Shown here piece after piece: positions 1 to 6,500 of a stretch of 10,538 nucleotides of DNA. The translations under genes were made by a program, and so were the position numbers. Every line of letters begins with the position of its first letter. Within the stretch, counting starts at the first letter, position 1. The DNA is taken from NCBI GenBank assembly GCA_031401815.1, contig JANNRW010000215.1:1-10538 (forward strand), in the 5' to 3' direction. Under the pieces are notes generated by a model. It searched no databases, had not been told where the DNA came from, and was given only the letters and a program-made list of their open reading frames with translations. Source of the DNA: JANNRW01 sp031401815. Lineage in GTDB: Bacteria > Desulfobacterota > Desulfuromonadia > Geobacterales > DSM-12255.

Positions 1-290
1 CCATGGAGGTTACTTTTATGTTTTATCGGCAGTTATCCGCTTTATCCGGTACGCCAGGCTAAGCCTGACTGAATCTACCTGACTGAAAGGAGTCAGGCAT
101 ACTAATTGTCCGTTCAGTATGTAGCCGCAGTCTCCCATGTCCGGGCAACTTGCCGTGGGAAGTAGGCTGGTTCCAGGGATAACAATCCTTGGGGCGAAAG
201 GGAGAAGAACCTCCCCGACGGCGAAGACGTGAGCCCAGCGCAAGCGAACCCGTTTCGAACAACATAGGGGACATTGCTCACTAATTAGCT
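1..290. other. Gene-free region rich in inverted repeats, possible structured-RNA or intron remnant
   Basis: I see no credible protein gene here. Several inverted repeats cluster together. CAGGCT/AGCCTG (55-60/62-67) is a near-perfect palindrome. GCCTGACT (63-70) pairs with AGTCAGGC (91-98), and a second CCTGACT copy (78-84) can compete for the same partner. CCCATG/CGTGGG lies at 136-141/152-157. TTCCAGGGAT/ATCCTTGGGG (171-180/185-194) forms ten pairs with G.U wobbles around an AACA loop. GGGAG/CTCCC lies at 200-204/211-215. The purine-rich GAA and GNRA-like loops in 190-270 recall domain I of a group II intron, but no domain V hairpin and no reverse transcriptase follow. The density of hairpins suggests a structured RNA or a degraded intron; strand (probably +) and identity are uncertain. 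Confidence 0.3.
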
Positions 291-387
291 ATTGCCACCT
301 ATCAAGAAATATGAGGCGGAACCTTTGGGGGACGCCCTTCGGATATTCACATTTGAGAAAAGAAATGTTCCAACTCTCGTGTGGACT

Positions 388-416
388 CGGTCGCGGCGAA
401 AAAACTGCCGCGCCGG
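388..416. other. GC-rich hairpin upstream of hicA
   Basis: CGCGGC (392-397) pairs perfectly with GCCGCG (407-412) around an A-rich nine-base loop, with imperfect extension outward to 388 and 416. No T-tract follows on either strand, so it is not a standard intrinsic terminator. It sits in the 291-510 stretch, which otherwise holds no supported gene. It marks the change from mixed-composition DNA to the AT-rich leader of hicA. It could be the end of the structured element to its left. Confidence 0.3.
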
Positions 417-431
417 TCACACTCATAGCCG

Positions 432-487
432 TTGAACCAATAATAAAAATCAAATATATGCTATCAAATTATGATTGCAAATATCAT
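432..487 (+). promoter_or_regulatory. Candidate hicAB promoter and operator
   Basis: The leader becomes strongly AT-rich just before hicA. TTGAAC (432-437) and TATATG (455-460) are 17 bases apart and make a plausible but imperfect sigma70 pair. A second -10-like TATGAT (470-475) has no good -35. Overlapping it is an imperfect palindrome, ATGAT (471-475) and ATCAT (483-487) separated by seven bases. HicB antitoxins with a C-terminal DNA-binding domain usually repress their own operon at such palindromes, so this is the likeliest operator. The assignment rests on position and symmetry only. Confidence 0.35.
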
Positions 488-510
488 CACTTCGTGGGTA
501 TAGTCTCCAT

Positions 511-765
511 ATGAACAAATCGCATCGAAAAACCCTGAATGATATTTTCTCGCAGCCAGCTCCAGCGACATTAGAATGGCGCCGCATCGAATCGCTTTTT
601 GTCTCGTTAGGCTCAGAAACTATTGAGGGTTCCGGTTCACGGGTTCGCTTTGTGTTGAACGGCATAATTGCCACATTTCACCGACCTCACCCAGCAAAAG
701 AGGCAAAACCATATCAAGTCAGAGACGCTAAAACATTATTGGAAAACGCAGGAGTAAAACCATGA
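511..765 (+). CDS. hicA: HicA-family mRNA interferase toxin
   Basis: The 84-residue product has the size and fold signature of HicA toxins, small double-stranded-RNA-binding-like RNases that cut mRNA and stall growth until HicB neutralises them. The N-terminus (KTLNDIFSQP, then LEWRRIESLF) fits the helix and strand that begin this family, followed by GSGSRVRFVLNG, FHRPHP and the lysine-rich KPYQV with a final helix. In most HicA proteins the turn after GS carries the catalytic histidine. Here it is GSGSRV, a variant I believe recurs in one HicA subfamily, with histidines only in FHRPHP (about residues 57-60). I chose ATG 511 over an upstream in-frame TTG at 475, because family similarity starts at MNKSHRK. 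No good Shine-Dalgarno precedes it, unlike hicB, which suggests weak toxin translation. It overlaps hicB by 4 bases. Confidence 0.87.
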   Translation: MNKSHRKTLNDIFSQPAPATLEWRRIESLFVSLGSETIEGSGSRVRFVLNGIIATFHRPHPAKEAKPYQVRDAKTLLENAGVKP

Positions 766-1088
766 ACACAATGATTTTCAAAGGATATGCAGCAAGAATT
801 GAGTACAGCGATGAGGACGGATGCTTCATTGGTCACATAGCAGGAATTAAAGACGTCATTGGTTTTCACGCCGATTCTGTAAAAGAGTTGCGAGCGGCAT
901 TTTATGAGGCTGTTGATGACTATTTGGCTACTTGTGAAAAACTGGGAAGATCACCACAAAAACCCTATTCAGGCAAGCTGATGTTACGAGTTCCACCTGA
1001 AGTCCATGCCCATGCCGCAATGATGGCAGAAGCTCATGGAAAGAGTTTGAACCAGTGGGCTGCGGACGTTCTTATGTATGCAAACTGA
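762..1088 (+). CDS. hicB: HicB-family antitoxin with ribbon-helix-helix domain
   Basis: This 108-residue protein is the partner of HicA. The N-terminal part (about residues 5-60: FKGYAARIEYSDEDGCFIG, then AGIKDVIGFHADSV, then a helix ending AVDDYLATCEKLG) is the HicB domain, a degenerate RNase H-like fold that binds and blocks the toxin. The C-terminal part (about 69-108: GKLMLRVPPEVHAHAAMMAE, then GKSLNQWAADVL) is a ribbon-helix-helix DNA-binding domain of the Arc/HicB type, so the protein is probably also the operon's autorepressor. Its ATG overlaps the hicA stop (ATGA, 762-765), implying translational coupling. It has a good Shine-Dalgarno, AGGAG at 750-754, seven bases upstream. Both genes look more AT-rich than the synthase genes, consistent with the mobility of such modules. 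Confidence 0.9.
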   Translation: MNTMIFKGYAARIEYSDEDGCFIGHIAGIKDVIGFHADSVKELRAAFYEAVDDYLATCEKLGRSPQKPYSGKLMLRVPPEVHAHAAMMAEAHGKSLNQWAADVLMYAN

Positions 1089-1112
1089 AATCTTGAGCAA
1101 ATGAAGTAAAAA

Positions 1113-1161
1113 AAGGGTCGTGTTTCAACTTCGGAGAATTATGAGTTGGTTCACGGCCCTT
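1113..1161. terminator. Long stem-loop after hicAB; intrinsic terminator on the minus strand
   Basis: AAGGGTCGTG (1113-1122) pairs with CACGGCCCTT (1152-1161), ten pairs with one G.U. After a small internal loop, CAACT (1126-1130) pairs with AGTTG (1144-1148). A run of seven A residues (1108-1114) lies on the left flank, so in minus-strand transcripts the stem is followed by a U-tract, the classic intrinsic terminator layout. On the plus strand no T-run follows, so there it would act only as a weak terminator or a 3' stabilising hairpin for hicAB mRNA. It begins 25 bases after the hicB stop. The rest of 1162-1280 shows a GC-rich patch (1193-1245) but no gene. Confidence 0.5.
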
Positions 1162-1287
1162 ATAATTACTACTATGGTAAAAATGTCCAACAATCGGCGG
1201 CAGACGGTCGTCGCGACTAAAGCCGCGTCGCCGCTGCGCCTTACCAGCCGTTTCGCGGAATGTGAAAACACTTCTGAGGGCTTTTTC

Positions 1288-1315
1288 TTGACAAAAAACC
1301 GCTTTACTGTATTAT
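1288..1315 (+). promoter_or_regulatory. Sigma70-type promoter of the dksA-like gene
   Basis: A perfect -35 box TTGACA (1288-1293) is followed after 16 bases by TATTAT (1310-1315), five of six matches to the -10 consensus. The predicted start of transcription is near 1322, giving a leader of about 47 bases before the ATG at 1369. The leader carries GGAG at 1356-1359 as the ribosome-binding site. It is the best-matching promoter in the window and makes the dksA-like gene a single-gene unit. Confidence 0.72.
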
Positions 1316-1368
1316 TCCATCGCCTTTCGGGCAACTATTATAAATTGTCACATCTGGAGCATAAATAA

Positions 1369-1788
1369 ATGGTTGAAAAAATAGATGAAATGAGAGATGT
1401 ACTGCTAAAGCTTAAAGATGAAGCTCTTGAAGAGATAGGTAAAGCACTCAGATCAGGCTCTGAAACTTCAAATGACGAACCGAGCGGTGATATTTACGAC
1501 CAGGCTTCCAACGAACGTGACAGGGAACTGCTGCTTCTGCTGGGAGATCGTGAAAGGGAGAAGATCCGTAATATAGAGGAAGCGCTCACAAGGCTTGATG
1601 AAGGTGAGTACGGAATATGTGAGGATTGTGAAGAAGAGATCCCTCTCGGACGTCTGAAAGCAATGCCTTTTGCCCGCCTCTGTGTGAAGTGCAAGGCTGA
1701 CCTTGAGAAATTGCAGGCACAGACAAAGCGGTTTGAAGAGGATCGTGTCTACAGGGAGATCGCCATCAGTGAAGAAGAGGATTCTTGA
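1369..1788 (+). CDS. DksA/TraR-family C4 zinc-finger transcription regulator
   Basis: The 139-residue protein is predicted to bind the secondary channel of RNA polymerase, as DksA does with ppGpp, and to tune promoters during starvation. It is slightly shorter than E. coli DksA (151). Residues 1-75 are charged, helical and coiled-coil-like. They include D41-x-x-D44-x-A46 (DIYDQA), matching the acidic DxxDxA tip that DksA uses to act on the polymerase. The zinc finger is C84-x2-C87 and C105-x2-C108 within YGICEDC and LCVKC, with the family's IPLGRL-AMPFA between them. A helical acidic tail ends in EEEDS. It starts at ATG 1369 with GGAG nine bases upstream. It has its own promoter and a strong terminator, so it is not part of the synthase operon. 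A TraR-type paralogue without DksA function remains possible, but the intact tip favours true DksA-like activity. Confidence 0.88.
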   Translation: MVEKIDEMRDVLLKLKDEALEEIGKALRSGSETSNDEPSGDIYDQASNERDRELLLLLGDREREKIRNIEEALTRLDEGEYGICEDCEEEIPLGRLKAMPFARLCVKCKADLEKLQAQTKRFEEDRVYREIAISEEEDS

Positions 1789-1818
1789 TCACTTTAGGTT
1801 CATTTCGCGCATTACTGT

Positions 1819-1849
1819 AGGGGAGCTGTCAACTTGCTCCCCTTTTTTT
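1819..1849 (+). terminator. Strong rho-independent terminator
   Basis: GGGGAGC (1820-1826) pairs perfectly with GCTCCCC (1836-1842); one more A-T pair (1819/1843) is possible. Seven T residues follow at 1843-1849. It starts about 30 bases after the dksA-like stop and isolates that gene from the synthase operon. The next 100 bases (1850-1949) are AT-rich and must hold the synthase promoter if it is local. TTGCAA (1883-1888) and TATATT (1910-1915) are present but 21 bases apart, so no promoter can be called with confidence. Confidence 0.92.
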
Positions 1850-1949
1850 GTCTCCTGGCAAGCCATTTATCCTGCCTTTATCTTGCAATTTTGTTCAATT
1901 TCAGCTAGATATATTTATTTGATCCAGAGTTAAATCTTAAGGTTACAAT

Positions 1950-3599
1950 ATGACCCATGTTATGCAGGATCAACTGGAGCTAAACAGATCAGGATGGTGG
2001 AAAGGGTCTGATCAGGTTGCAGCTGCATCTATCAAAACTGTAAGTGAAGCAATCCGGCTCCTTGGGCTCCCTCTCTATCTGGTAGAAAAAGCTGACGGAG
2101 TAAAGGTGGAAACTTCAGGCATTGCCATACTGGGAACAGATGGCTGCAAAGAGGGGGCTTTTCCTCTTTTGGGGTATACTCCTCCGGTTCTCCCCCGGCA
2201 ACTTGGCAATCCACTCTTTTGCCGCGAGATGGGGATCCGTTTCCCCTATATCGGGGGCTCCATGGCCAAAGGTATAAGTTCTGTCCTTATGGCGGAAGAG
2301 CTGGGTCGTGCAGGGATGCTCGGCTTTTTCGGTGCGGCCGGTCTCAACTTTGCAGAAGTTGAAGCTGCTGCTGACCGGCTGGCCTCTTCGCTTAAAGATA
2401 CTCCGTATGGCTTCAATCTGATCCATTCACCACAGGAGCCGGAGCTTGAAGACGCCCTTGCGCGGCTTTACATAAAAAAAGGGGTACGACTCATAGAGGC
2501 GTCTGCATTTCTCGCCCTTTCACTCCCCCTTGTCAGATTCCGTGTGCACGGGATTTGTCGCCTCCCTGACGGCAGAATCATGACACCTAACCGGATTATC
2601 GCAAAAGTCTCCCGTGAAGAGCTTGCTGCCAGATTCTTCTCCCCCCCCCCTGAAAGGTTTCTCAGCGAACTGGTATCTTGCGGTGAAATCAGCCGTGAGC
2701 AGGCCGCACTTGCCGAAAAGATTCCAATGGCACAGTATGTTACAGCTGAAGCAGACTCTGGCGGGCATACTGACAATCGTCCGGCTCTGGCTCTCTTCCC
2801 GACGATTCAGGGAGTTGCAACAAGGATGGAGAAAGAGTACGGCTATGACTGTCACCTTATGGTCGGGCTGGGTGGCGGAATTTCGACGCCTGCTTCAGCT
2901 GCTGCCGCTTTTTCCATGGGTGCCGCCTATATAATGACAGGGTCGGTCAACCAGGCTTGTGTCGAGTCAGACACATCAACAACTGTCAAGGAGATGCTGG
3001 CCGAAACCAGGCAGGCCGATGTTACCATGGCTCCGGCGGCTGACATGTTCGAAATGGGGGTCTCTGTCCAGGTTCTGAAACGTGGCACCATGTTCCCGAT
3101 GCGTGCAGCAAGGCTTTATGAGTTGTACAAAAGTTTTGCGAGTCTCGAAGAGCTCCCAGTTGCAGAGCGGGAAAAACTGGAAAAGACACTTTTCATGGCA
3201 CCACTGGAAACAATCTGGCGGGACACCAGGGCTTACTTTCAACAACGTGATCCCAAACAGGTAGAACGAGCCGAGCGTGACCCCAGGCACAAAATGGCTC
3301 TGGTATTTCGCTGGTATCTGGGACAGGCTGCACACTGGGCAAAAAATGGCGAGCAGACTCGTAAAATGGATTATCAGATATGGACAGGGCCAGCCATGGG
3401 CGCTTTCAATGAATGGGTCGCGGGAAGTTTTCTGGCAACTGCGGCAAATCGCAAGGTTGTAAATGTCGCCAGAAACATTCTGTACGGAGCAGCACTCCTT
3501 CAGCGCGTAGCCACTCTTCGCCTTCAGGGCGCACGACTTCCTGCAGAAGTAACAAACGTTTTTCCAATTACTGAAGAAGAGATCAAGGAGTATTTCTAG
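1950..3599 (+). CDS. pfaD: PfaD-type trans-acting enoyl reductase (FMN, nitropropane-dioxygenase-like)
   Basis: This 549-residue protein matches the PfaD family, FMN-dependent TIM-barrel enoyl reductases that act in trans on acyl chains held by Pfa-type synthases. After an N-terminal extension (1-85), the barrel begins near FPYIGGSMAKGI (98-109). Diagnostic stretches include EADSGGHTDNRP (267-278), the phosphate-binding GLGGGISTP (306-314), TGSVNQ (330-335), MAPAADMFEMGV (360-371) and the PfaD-specific C-terminal MDYQIWTGPAMGAFNEWV (473-490). Length and C-terminus are typical, so it is a true PfaD rather than a plain 2-nitropropane dioxygenase. ATG 1950 has TAAGG seven bases upstream; an in-frame ATG at 1962 is possible. 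Its stop is immediately followed by the GTG of the megasynthase, so the two are co-translated. It supplies the enoyl reduction the megasynthase lacks. A C10 run at 2641-2650 encodes Ser-Pro-Pro-Pro. Confidence 0.93.
   Translation: MTHVMQDQLELNRSGWWKGSDQVAAASIKTVSEAIRLLGLPLYLVEKADGVKVETSGIAILGTDGCKEGAFPLLGYTPPVLPRQLGNPLFCREMGIRFPYIGGSMAKGISSVLMAEELGRAGMLGFFGAAGLNFAEVEAAADRLASSLKDTPYGFNLIHSPQEPELEDALARLYIKKGVRLIEASAFLALSLPLVRFRVHGICRLPDGRIMTPNRIIAKVSREELAARFFSPPPERFLSELVSCGEISREQAALAEKIPMAQYVTAEADSGGHTDNRPALALFPTIQGVATRMEKEYGYDCHLMVGLGGGISTPASAAAAFSMGAAYIMTGSVNQACVESDTSTTVKEMLAETRQADVTMAPAADMFEMGVSVQVLKRGTMFPMRAARLYELYKSFASLEELPVAEREKLEKTLFMAPLETIWRDTRAYFQQRDPKQVERAERDPRHKMALVFRWYLGQAAHWAKNGEQTRKMDYQIWTGPAMGAFNEWVAGSFLATAANRKVVNVARNILYGAALLQRVATLRLQGARLPAEVTNVFPITEEEIKEYF
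2641..2650 (+). repeat. C10 homopolymer tract inside pfaD
   Basis: Ten consecutive C residues lie within the pfaD reading frame and encode part of SPPP (residues 231-234). The frame is intact as given. Gain or loss of one base would stop the protein less than half way. Tracts of this length are prone to polymerase slippage and also to sequencing error. Confidence 0.95.
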
Positions 3600-6500
3600 G
3601 TGAAACCGGAAGATCTGAAAACCGTTGAAAAATCTGACAGCACTCCGCTTGCCATCATCGGCATAGGTTGTCTCTTCCCCGGAGCAGAAAACCAGTCAGC
3701 ATACTGGGCAAACATCAGGGAAGGGGTTGACGCCATAAGCGAGATTCCCGCGACGCACTGGAAGACTGCAGAGTACCATGATCCTGACCCGAAATCTCCG
3801 GATCATACATATGGCCGACGTGGAGGATTTATCTCTCCGATTCCGTTTAATCCGCTGGAGTACAATATACCCCCGAACACGCTTGAGGCGATTGATACGT
3901 CACAACTTCTGGGGCTTGTTGTTGCCGGACAGGCTCTGAAAGATGCAGGCTATGGCCCGGAAAAGGAGTTTGACCGTGGCCGGGTCAGCGTCATTCTCGG
4001 AGTAACCGGCACTCTTGAACTGGTCATTCCGCTTGGCGCACGCCTCGGCCACCCCATCTGGCGCACTGCGCTGAAAGATGCCGGAGTTGACGACGAAATT
4101 GCCGAAGATGTTGTCCAGCGGATTGCCGATGGCTATGTCCCCTGGCAGGAGAACTCCTTTCCCGGCCTGCTCGGCAATGTTGTAGCCGGTCGGATCAGCA
4201 AGCAGTACGATCTGGGGGGGACCAACTGTGTGGTGGATGCGGCCTGCGCCAGCTCTTTCAGCGCACTTCATCTTGCCGGAATGGAGCTCTCTTCGGGCAA
4301 ATCCGATCTGGTGGTTACCGGCGGTATCGATACCTTCAACGATATCTTCATGTATATGTGTTTCAGTAAAACTCCGGCACTTTCTCCGACCGGAAATGCC
4401 AGACCGTTTGACTCTTCCGGTGACGGTACTATTCTGGGTGAAGGTCTTGGCATAATTGTCATCAAAAGGCTTGCCGATGCAGAGCGTGACAATGACAGGA
4501 TTTATGCGGTTATCAAAGGGGTCGGCTCTTCCAGTGATGGCAGGGGGGATGCCATTTATGCCCCGAACGCCGGTGGACAGAAGCGGGCGCTTCTTGACGC
4601 CTATCAGCGATCCGGTGTCACTCCGGAGAGTATCGGCCTTGTCGAGGCGCATGGAACAGGGACCAAAGTAGGAGATGCTGTGGAGGTTTCAGCTCTCAGG
4701 GAAGTATACGGAGATGCTGATGCCCCCTGGTGTGCACTCGGCTCCGTGAAGTCGCAGATCGGGCACACCAAGGCTGCCGCTGGTGCCGCAGGGATAATCA
4801 AGGCGGCGTTTGCCCTGCATCACAAGGTCATTCCACCGACAATCAAGGTCGAACAGCCGCTGGATGAAGTTACCGGTGGGAAAACACCCTTTTATCTCGC
4901 CACAAGAAAACGTCCCTGGGTAAGCAGGAAAGGGGTGCCACGCCGCGCCGCTGTAAGCGCATTTGGCTTTGGGGGTTCCAATTTTCATACAGTTCTTGAA
5001 GAGTACCGTCCAACAAGAGAAAAAGCGGAATGGGACGGCAACATACAACTCCTTGCCTTCTCGGCTGTCAGCGCGGCTGCTCTGGAGGCAGAGCTTGCCC
5101 GGGTGAATCCTCTTCTCTCATGGAACGATCTTCGCGCATTTGCGAAATCCTCCCGAGCGGCATTCAACTCTAAAGATCTGTTCCGGCTCGCCATGGTGAT
5201 TGAAAAGGAGAGGACAAACCTTGCAGCTGTGATTGGGAACACTCTCTCCATGCTCAAAAGCAGACCGGCTGGAGAGTGGAGCAGTCCGGATGGCGTCTTT
5301 TTCTGCTCAGGAGAACATCAGGGGAAACTGGGGGCTCTCTTTCCCGGTCAGGGCTCACAGTATACCGGTATGCTGCTTGACCTGGCCTGTTCATTTCCAC
5401 AGATGCTCGCTGCTCTTGAAGCTGCAGAAAGCGGTTGTCAGGCTGCCAGTGACATATGTCTCTCGGACAGGATCTATCCGAAACAGGACTTTTCGTCCGG
5501 AGCATACGAGCGCGACGAAGCTCTCCTTCGAGCTACGGAAACAGCCCAGCCTGCCATAGGGGCAGTGAGTTACGGAGCTTTGAAATTACTGGAGGAGTTC
5601 GGTTTTCATCCTGCTGCTGTTGCGGGTCACAGTTATGGCGAGCTGACTGCTCTCTGCGCTGCCGGGCGTATTGATGAGACGTCGCTGCATACCCTTTCGA
5701 GGCTGCGCGGTGCCCTGATGGCAAGTGGAGCAGATGACAAGGGGGGGATGCTGGCTGTTCCGGCTCCTCTTGAGACGGTTGAGAGAATTGTTATGGAAGA
5801 GGGTCTTGATCTTGTTATTGCCAACAGGAATGCTCCTGCCCAGGCAGTCCTTTCAGGCAGAAGTACGGAAATAGATCGCGCTGTCGCCAGCTTTGCCGGA
5901 AGGTCTCTTTCATGCAAAAAGCTACCAGTTTCTGCGGCTTTTCACAGCGCTCTTGTGGCTGATGCCGAAGCACCGTTTCTTGAGACCCTTGCAAAAATTG
6001 AACTGCAACCTGGCGAAATACCTGTTTACGCCAACAGTACGGGCGATATATACCCTGAGCAGCAGCAGGCGGCCAAAGAGCTGCTGGCTGGTCAACTTGC
6101 AAGACCAGTCGAATTTGTTGCTGTAATAGAAGCAATGTATAGCACCGGGATCCGCACCTTTGCTGAAGTAGGGCCTGGAGCAAGGCTGACCGGACTGGTC
6201 AGGGCGATTCTCGGTGATCGCCCTCATCAGACTCTGGCGCTTGATTCATCAAACGGGAAACGCTCCGGGATTGTCGATCTTGGTCGCTTTATAGCCCAGC
6301 TCTCAGCTCTTGGATATGGTCTCGACCTGTCACTCTGGGATGCAGGATTTCAGCCTCAAGTAACGCTGCCAGGCAAGAAGCCGGCCATGACCATACCTCT
6401 TTGCGGAGCAAACTATGTGCAGCCGCGACCTGTCCGGGAGCCCTCAGCTCCTGTGAAAACCGGGCTCGGGGCTCAGGGAACTGGGCTCGGGGCTCTGGGT

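Noticed and set aside
16..274. Two overlapping short open frames on the minus strand (75 and 71 residues)
   Set aside because: Both lie across the hairpin-rich segment in different frames, with no recognisable family or ribosome-binding site.
475..510. Upstream TTG start that would extend HicA by 12 residues
   Set aside because: Family similarity begins at the ATG at 511, the TTG has no ribosome-binding site, and it falls inside the candidate operator.
1..510. Complete group II intron
   Set aside because: Some domain I-like sequence feel, but no domain V hairpin, no domain VI and no reverse transcriptase; only a remnant is conceivable.
311..514. 67-residue open frame on + strand
   Set aside because: No Shine-Dalgarno, no recognisable family, runs through the GC-rich hairpin and the hicA promoter region, and overlaps hicA; most likely chance.
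1883..1915. Promoter for pfaD (TTGCAA and TATATT)
   Set aside because: The 21-base spacing is too long for a sigma70 promoter; the AT-rich leader probably holds the promoter but no pair of boxes is convincing.
3900..4652. 250-residue open frame on the minus strand
   Set aside because: Antisense to the KS domain with its catalytic residues; a shadow of the strong codon bias of the real gene.
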